Source: Bacteroidota bacterium (lineage in GTDB: Bacteria; Bacteroidota; Bacteroidia; Chitinophagales; Chitinophagaceae). Taken from it: 64,000 nt of DNA. The stretch lies in assembly GCA_023424015.1 (NCBI GenBank), contig JAFAEM010000010.1, positions 124,001-188,000 of the forward strand. Reading direction: 5' to 3'. This document shows positions 54,536 through 63,745 of this stretch, piece by piece; positions within the stretch are counted from its first letter, which is position 1, and each line of letters opens with the position of its first letter. The translations under genes and the position numbers were made by a program. The notes beneath the pieces were generated by a model. That model searched no databases, was not told the origin of the DNA, and worked only from the letters and a program-made list of their open reading frames with translations.

Positions 54536-56680
54536 TTAAGCACTCACCTTTCCTTTCACCTTCGCTATCACTTCTTCAGCGATATTGTTAGGTGCAGGTG
54601 AATAGTGAGAAAATTCCATGGTAGAAGATGCACGGCCCGAGCTCAGAGAGCGCAGTTGGGTTACATAACCAAACATTTCGCTCAGCGGTACCTTGGCTTT
54701 GATCACCTCAGCACCTGCTCTTGTATCCATACCTTCCATCATACCACGACGGCGGTTAAGGTCACCGGTCACATCACCCATGTACTGGGCAGGTGTGATC
54801 ACTTCCACCTTCATGATCGGCTCGAGCAGTACAGGTTTTGCTTTGCGGGCGGCCTCACGGAAACCTTGCTTGGCGCAAAGCTCAAATGACATAGAATCGG
54901 AGTCAACCGCGTGGAAACTACCATCAAACACACGGATCTTCATATTATCAACCGGGTAGTTGGCCAGTACACCTGTGGTCATGGATTGTTCAAAACCCTT
55001 TTGGATAGCAGGTACAAATTCACGGGGAATTGATCCACCAAACAGGTCGTTCACAAACTGGAAGTTCTTATCCGGATTCTCAGCTTTCCACTCCGCATCT
55101 ACCGGGCCCAGTGCAAACTGGATATCGGCAAACTTACCACGACCACCGGTTTGCTTTTTGAGCGTCTCACGATGTTCTACTGTTGTATTAAATGCTTCTT
55201 TGTAAGCAACCTGTGGTGCACCCTGGTTAACTTCTACCTTGAACTCACGACGCATACGGTCGATGATGATCTCAAGGTGAAGCTCACCCATACCACGCAG
55301 GATGGTTTGACCAGTATCTTCGTCTGTGTTTACGCGCAGTGTAGGATCTTCTTCCACCAGTTTGGCAATTGCCATACCCATCTTGTCAACGTCGGCCTGA
55401 GTTTTTGGCTCTACCGCGATAGCGATAACCGGCTCGGGGATGAACATGTTTTCCAAAGTGATGGGGTGATTCTCATCACAGAGGGTATCACCTGTTTTGA
55501 TTTCTTTGAAACCAACGGCCGCGCCGATATCACCGGCTTCGATAAAGTCGATCGGGTTTTGTTTGTTGGCAAACATTTTCATGATCCGGCTGATACGCTC
55601 TTTCTTACCGCTTCTTACGTTAAGTACATAAGATCCTGCGTCGAGGTGACCGGAATATACACGAAAGAACGCCAGGCGACCAACGAAAGGATCGGTCATG
55701 ATCTTAAACGCCAGCGCTGCGAATGGCTCTTTTGGATCCGCTTTGCGCGTAAGGGTATCCCCGGAATCAGGATGTGTACCAACTGTATCGGGGATATCCA
55801 CGGGTGAAGGAAGGTAACGGCAAACACCATCGAGCGCAGCCTGAACACCTTTATTCTTAAACGACGATCCACACATCATAGGTACGATGCTCAGGTCGAT
55901 AGTCGCCTTACGGATCGCCTCATGCATTTCATCTTCTGTAATGCTATTGGGATCTTCAAAAAATTTCTCCATCAGCTTATCATCATATTCAGCTACAGCT
56001 TCCACAAGTTTAGCTCTCCACTCCTCCGCTTCTTCAACCATATCAGCTGGTACATCCACTTCGTCAAAGGTCATACCTTCTGTTTCTGCATGCCAGATGA
56101 TCCCTTTCATTTTGATCAGGTCAACTACGCCTTTGAAGCTGTCTTCTGCACCGATCGGCAGCTGAAGGGGAACGGCTTTTGAACCGAGCATTTCCTTAAC
56201 CTGCTTCACCACGTTGAGGAAGTCAGCGCCGGAACGGTCCATCTTATTAACAAAACCTATACGGGGTACACCATAACGGTTGGCCTGGCGCCATACGGTT
56301 TCCGATTGAGGCTCCACACCGTCGACCGCAGAGAACAGGGCAATAAGACCATCCAGTACACGCATTGAACGTTCTACCTCTACGGTAAAATCCACGTGAC
56401 CCGGAGTGTCGATGATGTTGAAGGAATACTTCTTTGTGTCTGAAGTTGCTTTACCCAATACGGTTGGGAAGTTCCACTGGCAGCTTACGGCAGCCGAAGT
56501 GATCGTAATACCTCTCTCCTTTTCCTGCTCCATCCAGTCGGTTGTAGCTGCACCGTCGTGCACTTCACCAATGCGGTGTATCATACCGGTGTAGCGGAGG
56601 ATACGCTCCGTCGTGGTCGTCTTTCCGGCATCAATATGCGCCGCAATACCAAAGTTTCTTTGAAATTTTAAGTCTGCCAT
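54536..56680 (-). CDS. fusA: Elongation factor G
   Basis: 714 residues, five-domain translocase GTPase. P-loop [19 protein letters not shown], switch [25 protein letters not shown] and [10 protein letters not shown] are intact. Domains IV and V ([35 protein letters not shown]) complete it. It has its own -7 box and terminator, unlike the usual rpsL-rpsG-fusA operon. Confidence 0.99.
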   Translation of the reverse strand: MADLKFQRNFGIAAHIDAGKTTTTERILRYTGMIHRIGEVHDGAATTDWMEQEKERGITITSAAVSCQWNFPTVLGKATSDTKKYSFNIIDTPGHVDFTVEVERSMRVLDGLIALFSAVDGVEPQSETVWRQANRYGVPRIGFVNKMDRSGADFLNVVKQVKEMLGSKAVPLQLPIGAEDSFKGVVDLIKMKGIIWHAETEGMTFDEVDVPADMVEEAEEWRAKLVEAVAEYDDKLMEKFFEDPNSITEDEMHEAIRKATIDLSIVPMMCGSSFKNKGVQAALDGVCRYLPSPVDIPDTVGTHPDSGDTLTRKADPKEPFAALAFKIMTDPFVGRLAFFRVYSGHLDAGSYVLNVRSGKKERISRIMKMFANKQNPIDFIEAGDIGAAVGFKEIKTGDTLCDENHPITLENMFIPEPVIAIAVEPKTQADVDKMGMAIAKLVEEDPTLRVNTDEDTGQTILRGMGELHLEIIIDRMRREFKVEVNQGAPQVAYKEAFNTTVEHRETLKKQTGGRGKFADIQFALGPVDAEWKAENPDKNFQFVNDLFGGSIPREFVPAIQKGFEQSMTTGVLANYPVDNMKIRVFDGSFHAVDSDSMSFELCAKQGFREAARKAKPVLLEPIMKVEVITPAQYMGDVTGDLNRRRGMMEGMDTRAGAEVIKAKVPLSEMFGYVTQLRSLSSGRASSTMEFSHYSPAPNNIAEEVIAKVKGKVSA

Positions 56681-56765
56681 TGTTTTTGATTATGATGTAT
56701 TTTGTTGGGCTCCCGCGACTGCCGGCAGATTCCGGGTCGGGCGCAACTAGCCAAATTTTAGGGCG

Positions 56766-56773
56766 CAAAGGTA
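56766..56773 (-). promoter_or_regulatory. fusA -7 element
   Basis: TACCTTTG on the minus strand matches TAnnTTTG and is identical to the boxes of rpsL and rpsJ. No TTTG is seen 19-21 bp upstream, so the -33 part is weak. The leader would be about 80 nt. Confidence 0.55.
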
Positions 56774-56979
56774 GGGGAAAATATCAAAAAATGGCAGGGA
56801 AAATAGCCCTTTTACGCCAACCCTTTTTCAGCCCCACTGGGAATCTTCCCTGGCTGCCTGCGGACAACAGTGTCGTAGTGATTTTGCTACAAACTTTTTA
56901 ATTTTTCACAACCCTTCCTGACCGACTAAGCACAGCCGGAAAGGGGCAACTTTTCCATCCCTTTCCTGTTAATATTGCT

Positions 56980-57621
56980 ATGAAAGTAGAGATCTGGTCA
57001 GATATCATGTGCCCTTTTTGCTATATCGGTAAAAGACGTTTTGAAAAAGCACTGGCGGACTTCCCCCAACGCGATAAAATCGAAGTGGAATGGAAGAGTT
57101 TCCAGCTCAACCCGGGCCTGAACGCTCCGGCAGGTCAAAATATTCACGAATACCTGAGTGAAACAAAGGGCTGGAGTTTGGACTATGCAAGGCAGGTCAA
57201 TAGCCAGGTAGCCAACATGGCGATGGAAGAAGGGCTGACCTATGATTTTGACAAAGCTGTTGTCGCCAATTCTTTCGATGCGCACCGGCTTATCCAACTG
57301 GCGAAAAGCCAGGGAAAAGGCGATGCAATGGAAGAACTATTATTTAAAGCATACTTCACAGAAGGAAAAAATATTGCAGATCCTGCTACGCTTCTGGACC
57401 TGGGACTTACTGCTGGACTGGAAAAGGAAGCGATCAAAACCATGCTCGATGGCAATGGATATGCGGATGCAGTGGAAAACGACATCTATGAATCGCAGCA
57501 AATAGGCGTAAGAGGAGTACCTTATTTTGTATTCAATGATAAATACGCCGTCTATGGTGCACAGGACAGTGAAACTTTCCTCGGCGCCCTGAAAAAATCA
57601 TGGTCGGATGGGGGATACTGA
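56980..57621 (+). CDS. DsbA-family oxidoreductase, FrnE-like
   Basis: 213 residues, no signal peptide, so cytoplasmic. The thioredoxin-type active site is C11-P-F-C14 (DIMCPFCYIG) and the cis-Pro loop is RGVPYFVFND. This is the FrnE/2-hydroxychromene-isomerase-like branch of the DsbA fold, linked in some bacteria to thiol or oxidative stress; the dithiol motif favours redox activity. It faces away from fusA on the opposite strand, inside the str gene group. Confidence 0.94.
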   Translation: MKVEIWSDIMCPFCYIGKRRFEKALADFPQRDKIEVEWKSFQLNPGLNAPAGQNIHEYLSETKGWSLDYARQVNSQVANMAMEEGLTYDFDKAVVANSFDAHRLIQLAKSQGKGDAMEELLFKAYFTEGKNIADPATLLDLGLTAGLEKEAIKTMLDGNGYADAVENDIYESQQIGVRGVPYFVFNDKYAVYGAQDSETFLGALKKSWSDGGY

Positions 57622-57808
57622 TGGTGGAAATATCATTGCCACGCCAGAAGGATATTCCTGCGAACCGGATGGTGATGTCTTTAATTAGAATAGCGGCAAC
57701 TATAGAGTAAAAAAAATATCGATAATTATTACGACAATTCTGAATGAATTGTAACTTCAGTACAGATTAATTATCTCTTTTTCATCATTAACTCCAAAAT
57801 CTTGTAGT

Positions 57809-58309
57809 ATGCCCTCTAAAAAGAAAGCGAAAGCAAAACCAGCTTCACGCAAAAAAGCGGCTAAAAAATCAGCAGTAAAAAGAAAAGCCGCTCCTAAAAA
57901 AGCTGCAAAATCAAAAACCGCACGCAAGGCTGCTCAGAAAAAGAAGGCTGCTAAAAAAGCGGCAAAAAAATCAGCCAGGCGTTCCGCACCTAAAAAAGCA
58001 GCAAAGAAAAAAACCGCACGTAAAGCTGCGCCTAAAAAGAAAGCAGCACCTAAAAAGAAAGCTGCATCTAAGAAGAAAACTGCGCCAAAGAAAAAGTCGG
58101 CACCCAAGAAAAAATCAGCCCCTAAAAAAGCAAGTAAACCCGCCAAAAAGAAAGCGGCACCCAAAAGGGCTCCACGGCCTAAACCCGCTCCAGTCCTCGA
58201 ACAGGAAGCACCGGTGGAAGAGCCCACTCCGGTACAGGCTGAGATCATGGATGATAATAACAGCATTACCGGTACTGATGACAGCGAACCAGGCGCCAGT
58301 TCATTCTGA
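57809..58309 (+). CDS. Histone H1-like Lys/Ala-rich protein with acidic tail
   Basis: 166 residues. About residues 1-125 are almost only Lys, Ala, Pro, Ser and Arg in KKAA/APKK repeats (for example KKAAPKKKAASKKKTAPKKK), like the C-terminal domain of histone H1 and bacterial HctB or AlgP-type proteins, which bind and compact DNA or RNA. The last about 40 residues are acidic (EQEAPVEEPTPVQ, DDNNSITGTDDSE), which may mask the basic part. The DNA repeats make unequal crossing-over and length variation likely. The terminator behind it is strong. Binding is inferred from charge. Confidence 0.82.
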   Translation: MPSKKKAKAKPASRKKAAKKSAVKRKAAPKKAAKSKTARKAAQKKKAAKKAAKKSARRSAPKKAAKKKTARKAAPKKKAAPKKKAASKKKTAPKKKSAPKKKSAPKKASKPAKKKAAPKRAPRPKPAPVLEQEAPVEEPTPVQAEIMDDNNSITGTDDSEPGASSF

Positions 58310-58328
58310 TTATAGAACTCTTCATATA

Positions 58329-58361
58329 AAAAAACCGCTTCGTAACCCGAAGCGGTTTTTT
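58329..58361. terminator. Bidirectional terminator behind the H1-like gene
   Basis: AAACCGCTTCG and CGAAGCGGTTT form a perfect stem flanked by A and T runs on both strands, between two convergent genes. Confidence 0.9.
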
Positions 58362-58379
58362 TATTGCCATCTATCCAAC

Positions 58380-58407
58380 AAAAAAGCCACCCTGAAATCA
58401 GGGCGGC
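58380..58407 (-). terminator. Terminator of rpsL-rpsG
   Basis: On the minus strand GCCGCCCTG and CAGGGTGGC (one G-T pair) enclose ATTT and are followed by six T, 26 bp after rpsG. Confidence 0.85.
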
Positions 58408-58432
58408 TCCTGGGATTATGTGCTTGTATCTT

Positions 58433-58900
58433 TTACACCCTGAAGTGAGCGAAAGCCTTGTTGGCTTCAGCCATACGGTGTGTATCTTCTTTTTTCTTGA
58501 AAGCAGCGCCTTCGCCTTTGCTTGCAGCAACGATCTCGGCAGCCAGCTTATCAGCCATGCTACGACCGTTTCTTTCACGGCTATAGCGGATCAGCCATTT
58601 GATGCTCAGGGAAATCTTCCTGTCGGCACGTACCTCGGAAGGGATCTGGAAAGTGGCGCCACCAATTCGACGGCTGCGAACTTCAACACCGGGCGTTACA
58701 TTAGCCAGTGCTCTTTTCCATATCTCGTATCCATCTTCATTTGTTTGTTTGGCAACTTTATCCAGCGCATCATAAAAGATGGTAAAAGCTCCGCTCTTTT
58801 TTCCTTCCCACATCAGGTTGTTGACAAAACGGGTAACCAGTTTGTCATTGAATTTTGGGTCGGGTGCCAGGGGGAGTTTTTTTGCTTGTGCTTTCCGCAT
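58433..58900 (-). CDS. rpsG: 30S ribosomal protein S7
   Basis: 155 residues; [40 protein letters not shown] and [20 protein letters not shown] identify S7, which starts assembly of the 30S head. 49 bp behind rpsL, same transcript. Confidence 0.98.
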   Translation of the reverse strand: MRKAQAKKLPLAPDPKFNDKLVTRFVNNLMWEGKKSGAFTIFYDALDKVAKQTNEDGYEIWKRALANVTPGVEVRSRRIGGATFQIPSEVRADRKISLSIKWLIRYSRERNGRSMADKLAAEIVAASKGEGAAFKKKEDTHRMAEANKAFAHFRV

Positions 58901-58949
58901 ATCTGAAAATTGTTATTCTTTCTTTTAGGTAATCAGCTTTCGACTGCTT

Positions 58950-59330
58950 TTATTTCTTTGCTTTTTCTTTCTTGGTTCCGTATTTAGAACGGCTTTGCTT
59001 ACGATCCTTTACACCTGCAGTATCGAGTGAACCGCGAACGATGTGGTAACGTACACCTGGCAGATCCTTCACACGACCACCACGGATCAGCACGATGGAG
59101 TGCTCTTGCAGGTTGTGACCTTCACCCGGAATATAGGCAATCACCTCTACTTTATTAGTCAAACGAACTTTGGCAACCTTGCGAAGTGCCGAATTAGGCT
59201 TTTTGGGTGTGGTAGTGTACACACGTGTACATACCCCACGGCGCTGCGGGCACTGATCGAGGGCCCTTGATTTGCTCTTCGCCCTGATAATTTCTCTTCC
59301 TTTTCTTACTAATTGTTGAATAGTAGGCAT
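58950..59330 (-). CDS. rpsL: 30S ribosomal protein S12
   Basis: 126 residues; [20 protein letters not shown] and [20 protein letters not shown] carry the decoding loops. The Lys residues at which streptomycin resistance mutations arise have their sensitive form. Confidence 0.98.
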   Translation of the reverse strand: MPTIQQLVRKGREIIRAKSKSRALDQCPQRRGVCTRVYTTTPKKPNSALRKVAKVRLTNKVEVIAYIPGEGHNLQEHSIVLIRGGRVKDLPGVRYHIVRGSLDTAGVKDRKQSRSKYGTKKEKAKK

Positions 59331-59354
59331 TATTGACCTTTATTTTTGGGACGG

Positions 59355-59386
59355 CAAAGGTAAAGGGCTCCTGTTTAAATACCAAA
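59355..59386 (-). promoter_or_regulatory. Promoter of rpsL-rpsG
   Basis: On the minus strand TTTG (59383-59386) and TACCTTTG (59355-59362) are 20 bp apart, the same arrangement as in front of rpsJ, about 25 bp upstream of the rpsL start. Confidence 0.85.
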
Positions 59387-59494
59387 AAATCGCAGTTATA
59401 TTTATTGAGCTTTCCCCGGCCGTTCAAAGTATTCCAACCCGCCCGGGGTGATTTTGACGATCCAACCCTTTTAACCTTTTGTCTTCCAGGCTAT

Positions 59495-60559
59495 TTATAC
59501 TTTCCACATCCAGCCATATTTGTCTGCGACACGGCCTTCCCTGATTCCATTCAGCCATTCTTTGACAGCTCCAGAAATTTTATACTTGTCGGTATCAAAG
59601 TCCATGGAATATCCTTTATAATTTAACTCCTTTACCGGTGCGACAACGGCGGCTGTGCCGGTACCAAACACTTCGGATACCCTGCCCGCCTTGTAGGCTT
59701 CCACCAGTTCATCAATGCTGATCCTGCGCTCTTCCACTTTCACTCCCATATCTTTCAAACCCTGTATCACGCTGGCCCTGGTCACACCTTCAAGTATGGT
59801 ACCTTCTTCGAGCGAAGGAGTAATAGCCACGTTGTCGATTACAAAGAACACATTCATCATACCCACTTCCTGCAGCCATTTATGCTCGAAAGCATCGGTC
59901 CACAATACCTGGTCATAGCCTTTTTCCTTCGCCAGGCTCGAAGCCAGCATGCTGCCGCCATAGTTGCCCGCGTTCTTCGAAAAACCAACGCCACCCGGTG
60001 CAGCTCTTGTAAAATGTTCTTCCACCAGGATCTTCATCGGTGCAGCGTAATACGGACCTGTCGGGCTCAGAAGGATAAGAAATTTATAGGTCTCTGAAGG
60101 CCTTACACCCAGCATCGGATCAGCGGAAAACATCACCGGGCGTATATACAATGAATGATCTTTTTTTGCAGGTATCCAGTTTTTATCGATAGCGATCAGC
60201 TGACGCATGCCTTCCATGAAAATCTCTTCAGGTACAGTGGGCATATTCATTCTCTCAGCCGATTTGTTGAACCTTTTGAAGTTATCAAACGGACGGAAGA
60301 TATAGGCATTACCTTCTTTATCTCTATAAGCTTTAATACCTTCAAAAATTGCTTGTCCATAATGGAGCGCAGCCAGTGATGGCTCCAGCAATAATGGCTG
60401 ATACGGTTTGATCTCGACACTGGTCCATTCGCCATTTTCATAATCCGCCTCCAGCATATGATCGGAAAAGTATCTGCCAAAAGGAATATTCTCCAGGTTG
60501 ATATCCTGTAATTTGCTTCTTTCAGTCTTCGTAATTGAAATTGTAAAAGCCTCCGTCAT
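59495..60559 (-). CDS. ilvE: Branched-chain amino acid aminotransferase
   Basis: 354 residues from ATG 60559 (MTEAFTISITKTERSKLQD). It moves an amino group between branched-chain amino acids and 2-oxoglutarate. Class IV PLP-transaminase motifs: EGIKAYRDKEGNAYIFRPFD, YIRPVMFSADPMLGVRPSE, the PLP-Lys in GVGFSKNAGNYGGSMLASSL, and EVGMMNVFFVID. This is the longer BCAT type common in Bacteroidota. It is divergent from the next gene. Confidence 0.97.
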   Translation of the reverse strand: MTEAFTISITKTERSKLQDINLENIPFGRYFSDHMLEADYENGEWTSVEIKPYQPLLLEPSLAALHYGQAIFEGIKAYRDKEGNAYIFRPFDNFKRFNKSAERMNMPTVPEEIFMEGMRQLIAIDKNWIPAKKDHSLYIRPVMFSADPMLGVRPSETYKFLILLSPTGPYYAAPMKILVEEHFTRAAPGGVGFSKNAGNYGGSMLASSLAKEKGYDQVLWTDAFEHKWLQEVGMMNVFFVIDNVAITPSLEEGTILEGVTRASVIQGLKDMGVKVEERRISIDELVEAYKAGRVSEVFGTGTAAVVAPVKELNYKGYSMDFDTDKYKISGAVKEWLNGIREGRVADKYGWMWKV

Positions 60560-60617
60560 AAAGTTTATTTTTGAACCGTCAAAGAAACAAAAAAAAGCTA
60601 ACACTCATTTGTAAAAT

Positions 60618-61151
60618 ATGGGATTAAATGACCTGCGATTACCACCAGCCCTGATTTCTGCACTTTACCCCCAGTCACTGGTCAGCCTCGAGCAGGATGA
60701 AATCCTTGCCCCGGCTGAGTACAAAAAAACCGAAGTGCCAGCGTCACCTGCTGTGGAGCCTAAATTGAAGCACCTGGGTGATAATAAGAAAAATATCCTG
60801 GTAGTAGTAAATTACACCGATGCGGTGCATTTGCCCGATGAGTCCCTGGCTTTATTGTCGAATATGCTTGGGGCCTGCTCACTAAGTCTTGGTGATGTGG
60901 CGATCATTAATAAGAATAACTTCAAAGACCAGCATTACCCCGAACTGGCAAACCAGTTTAACAGCAGGATCATCTTTCTTTTTGGTATAGATCCACAATC
61001 ATTTGGTCTGCCTGTCAATTTTCCGCATTACCAGGTGCAAAACCTGGCGAACGCTACGTTTCTGTATGCCCCGGAACTGGAAGCGTTGAAAGATGACGCA
61101 GGAGAAAAAAGGAAGTTGTGGGCCGGCCTCAAAACGATTTTCGGAATCTAG
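60618..61151 (+). CDS. Unknown cytoplasmic protein
   Basis: 177 residues without signal or membrane segment. A variable linker (PAEYKKTEVPASPAVEPKLK) splits a short N-terminal part from a domain with alternating strands and helices: KNILVVVNYTDAVHLPDESL, ALLSNMLGACSLSLGDVAII, SRIIFLFGIDPQSFGLPVNF. It has a Rossmann-like look, but I do not recognise the family. Its stop codon TAG shares its last base with the first unit of the repeat array. Confidence 0.72.
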   Translation: MGLNDLRLPPALISALYPQSLVSLEQDEILAPAEYKKTEVPASPAVEPKLKHLGDNKKNILVVVNYTDAVHLPDESLALLSNMLGACSLSLGDVAIINKNNFKDQHYPELANQFNSRIIFLFGIDPQSFGLPVNFPHYQVQNLANATFLYAPELEALKDDAGEKRKLWAGLKTIFGI

Positions 61152-61686
61152 CCACGGATTCCACTGATTTCACGGAATAGGTTTGCCACGAATTGCACGA
61201 ATCACACGAATTGGCCACGGATTACACTGATTTCACGGAATAGGTTTGCCACGAATTACACGAATTACACGAATAATATTTTCCGTGTCCTTCGTGACAT
61301 CCTCTGTGTCCTCCGTGACCAAAGATTGGCCACGGATTACACTGATTTCACGGAATAGGTTTGCCACGAATTGCACGAATCACACGAATGGGCCACTGAT
61401 TGCCCGGATTGCACAGATGGGGTTGAAGTCGCCACGAATTACACGAATTACACGAATAATATTTTCCGTGTCCTTCGTGACATCCTCCGTGTACTCCGTG
61501 ACCAAAGATTGGCCACAGATTGCACGGATTGCACGGATGGGGTTGAAGTTGCCACGAATTGCACGAATGACACGAATTAGCCACAGAATGCACGGATTGC
61601 ATGGATGAGGTTGAAGTCGCCACGAATTACACGAATAATATTTTCCGTGTCCTTCGTGACATCCTCCGTGTACTCCGTGACCATAT
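61151..61686 (+). repeat. Composite tandem array of 9-bp-phased modules
   Basis: The whole 536-bp gap from the preceding stop codon to the rdgB ATG is made of mixed modules. A: GGCCACGGATTACACTGATT-TCACGGAATAGGTTT (61151, 61213, 61328). B: GCCACGAATTACACGAATTA and similar (61185, 61248, 61363, 61431, 61551, 61619). C: TTTTCCGTGTCCTTCGTGAC to CCTCCGTGACC (three copies, each after a B ending in AATAATA). D: GGCCACAGATTGCACGGATT up to GGGGTTGAAGT (61391, 61511, 61580). B and C are roughly reverse-complementary, so B-AATAAT-C can fold back. Related pieces occur at 30.8-30.95 and 3.6-3.8 kb. Confidence 0.93.
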
Positions 61687-62313
61687 ATGACAAACTCAAA
61701 AACTCCTTATCTTGTCGTCGTGAAGCTCATCTTTGCCACTAATAACCAGCACAAAATAACGGAGATCCGGGAGGTGATCGGCTCCTCTTTTGAACTGCTG
61801 ACCCTGCAGGAAGCCGGTATTGATATTGATATTCCCGAGCCTTACGATACCCTGGAGGAAAATGCTTCCGCGAAATCAAAAACGATCTTCGACCTCACAA
61901 AAACCGCCTGCTTTAGCGAGGATACCGGCCTGGAAGTGAATGCCCTCAACGGCCGTCCCGGCGTGAAAAGCGCACGTTATGCCGGAGACGACAAATCCTT
62001 TGACAAAAATATTGATAAACTTTTGGCCGAACTGGCCGGTAAAACTGACCGGAGCGCCCGTTTCAGGACCGTGATATCCCTGCTGCTGGATCAAAAAGAG
62101 CATTTATTTGAAGGCATTTGCGAAGGACGCATCATTTCAGAAAGAAAAGGCACCAAAGGTTTTGGATATGATCCTGTTTTTGTGCCCAACGGCAGCGAAA
62201 AAACCTTTGCTGAAATGGAAATAGCGGAAAAGAACCGCTTCAGCCACCGCAAGAAAGCGACGGAAAAGCTGGTAGCATTTTTGAATGAGCTGGAACCAAA
62301 ATTGAAAAGTTGA
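61687..62313 (+). CDS. rdgB: XTP/dITP diphosphatase (RdgB/HAM1)
   Basis: 208 residues from ATG 61687, but homologues start at MKLIFATNNQHKITEI, which would be the GTG at 61720 (197 residues); the first eleven codons touch the repeat array. It removes ITP, XTP and dITP from the nucleotide pool. Motifs: FATNNQHK, SEDTGLEVNALNGRPGVKSA, KGFGYDPVFVP and NRFSHRKKA. The stop overlaps the sigma-factor start. Confidence 0.96.
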   Translation: MTNSKTPYLVVVKLIFATNNQHKITEIREVIGSSFELLTLQEAGIDIDIPEPYDTLEENASAKSKTIFDLTKTACFSEDTGLEVNALNGRPGVKSARYAGDDKSFDKNIDKLLAELAGKTDRSARFRTVISLLLDQKEHLFEGICEGRIISERKGTKGFGYDPVFVPNGSEKTFAEMEIAEKNRFSHRKKATEKLVAFLNELEPKLKS

Positions 62314-62885
62314 ACACCGGAAGCAACCAAAATATTACCGAAAGCGACTTAATCAATGGGTGCATTGATGGCAACCGGCGTATGCAGGAAGAATTATACC
62401 GCCGCTTTTCTCCCCGTATGTATGCTGTTTGCCTCCGCTACGCTGGCAATGCAGAAGAAGCAGAAGACATCCTGCAGGAAGGTTTCATAAAGGTTTTTAA
62501 AAAGCTTTCGAGCTTCCGGAGCGAGGGGTCTTTTGAGGGATGGGTGCGAAGGATCTTTGTCAATACAGCAATTGAGCATTTCCGGCGCAAACGGTATCTG
62601 CAGCCCGTAACGGAAAAAGAAGAAAACACCCTGGAAGGAAATTATCTTTCCGTTCTGGACAACCTGGCCGAAAGGGATATTATGGAACTGGTACAGCAGC
62701 TGTCGCCAGGATACAGAACGGTGTTTAACATGTATGTAGTGGAAGGGTACACACATAAAGAAATCGGCGATATGCTCGGTATCAGCGAAGGCACCAGCAA
62801 GTCGCAGCTTTCAAGAGCTAAAGTGATCCTCCAGGATATGGTAAAAAAATATATTGAAGAAAAAGAGGCCGCAAAAAAACCATGA
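62310..62885 (+). CDS. ECF-type RNA polymerase sigma factor
   Basis: 191 residues starting with TTG at 62310, overlapping the rdgB stop (TTGA). The first ATG (62382) would cut into region 2, so TTG is preferred. Region 2: EELYRRFSPRMYAVCLRYAG and AEDILQEGFIKVFKKLSSFR, FEGWVRRIFVNTAIEHFRRK; region 4: QLSPGYRTVFNMYVVEGYTH KEIG and GISEGTSKSQLSRAK. It switches on a specific regulon, commonly envelope stress. ATGA overlap joins it to the next gene. Confidence 0.95.
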   Translation: MNTGSNQNITESDLINGCIDGNRRMQEELYRRFSPRMYAVCLRYAGNAEEAEDILQEGFIKVFKKLSSFRSEGSFEGWVRRIFVNTAIEHFRRKRYLQPVTEKEENTLEGNYLSVLDNLAERDIMELVQQLSPGYRTVFNMYVVEGYTHKEIGDMLGISEGTSKSQLSRAKVILQDMVKKYIEEKEAAKKP

Positions 62886-63706
62886 GCAGCTTACACGATA
62901 AAATGTATGATTATGAAGTGACCCCACCCAGTCGCAACTGGGACCGGATTGCTGCTGCCCTGGATGAATCGGAATTGCAGAACAATTTTCCAAAACGCCT
63001 CTACCAGGTGGAATCTACACCACCCGAAACCGCCTGGGAAAATATCCGAAAAGCCATTAGCCCGGACAGCGACGCTAAACCCGCGCCCGTTCGCCGCCTG
63101 GCGCCTTTGTTTCGTTACGCCGCCGCCGCCATCCTGATCGGTGTTGTAGCTTTTGGCATCACCCGATTTACTATCAACAATGACGATAACAACGAAGCAT
63201 TTTCTTCAACCGCACCCCAGGCTGTCGACTCCAACCAAAGTACTCTTACATCAGAATCTACCGATGAGGGTAATGATCTGGTGAGACAGGACGATTCCAA
63301 GGTTGAAATTGACCAACCTGCCTCCAGGGCACGGCCAAGAGCTGTAAGAACCGTTGACAGGCCGGCAAAAAGAGAGCAGGAAACAGTTGCGAATGCAGTT
63401 TATACGCAGCATCACCAGGTAGACCCGCACCTGTCGCAATCTATCTATGCCTATGCTGACTATGTACCTGATATTGCCGACCGGTATGTGATGCTGATGA
63501 CGCCGGATGGAAATATCATCAGGATGTCGAAGAAATGGAGTGACCTGCTTTGCTGCGTGTCAGGTGAAGAGCAGGATGCAAACTGCAAAAACCAGATTAA
63601 GAAATGGCAGGAAAAGATCGCCAGCTCCTCACTGGCACCGGCACCTGGTAACTTTATGGATATCCTTGGACTGATCAATTCCATCAACGAGAGCAGGGAA
63701 TTGTAA
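62882..63706 (+). CDS. Probable anti-sigma factor, single-pass membrane protein
   Basis: 274 residues; its ATG overlaps the sigma stop (ATGA), so translation is likely coupled. An N-terminal cytoplasmic part of about 75 residues contains two similar YEVTPPSRNWDRIAAAL/YQVESTPPETAWENIRKAI segments. One membrane helix follows (AAAAILIGVVAFGITRF, about 79-95), then a Ser/Asp-rich linker and a periplasmic domain with three Cys (LLCCVSGEEQDANCKNQIKK). No zinc anti-sigma motif is seen; the role follows from position and topology. Confidence 0.8.
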   Translation: MSSLHDKMYDYEVTPPSRNWDRIAAALDESELQNNFPKRLYQVESTPPETAWENIRKAISPDSDAKPAPVRRLAPLFRYAAAAILIGVVAFGITRFTINNDDNNEAFSSTAPQAVDSNQSTLTSESTDEGNDLVRQDDSKVEIDQPASRARPRAVRTVDRPAKREQETVANAVYTQHHQVDPHLSQSIYAYADYVPDIADRYVMLMTPDGNIIRMSKKWSDLLCCVSGEEQDANCKNQIKKWQEKIASSSLAPAPGNFMDILGLINSINESREL

Positions 63707-63745
63707 CCGCGCTCATTTCACTTAATTTTATCGAAAAACAACATC

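Noticed and set aside
55151..55807. 218-residue plus-strand frame
   Set aside because: Antisense of fusA, which is intact.
57934..58578. 214-residue minus-strand frame
   Set aside because: It is the antisense of the Lys/Ala-rich gene, giving only Phe/Leu/Ala repeats, and overlaps the bidirectional terminator.
61246..61608. Open frames inside the repeat array giving Asn-Tyr-Thr and Ile-Thr-Arg repeats
   Set aside because: They arise from the 9-bp DNA period in every frame on both strands, lack start signals and contain no domain.
61151..61686. CRISPR array
   Set aside because: Units are adjacent and mixed, with no unique spacers and no cas genes nearby.
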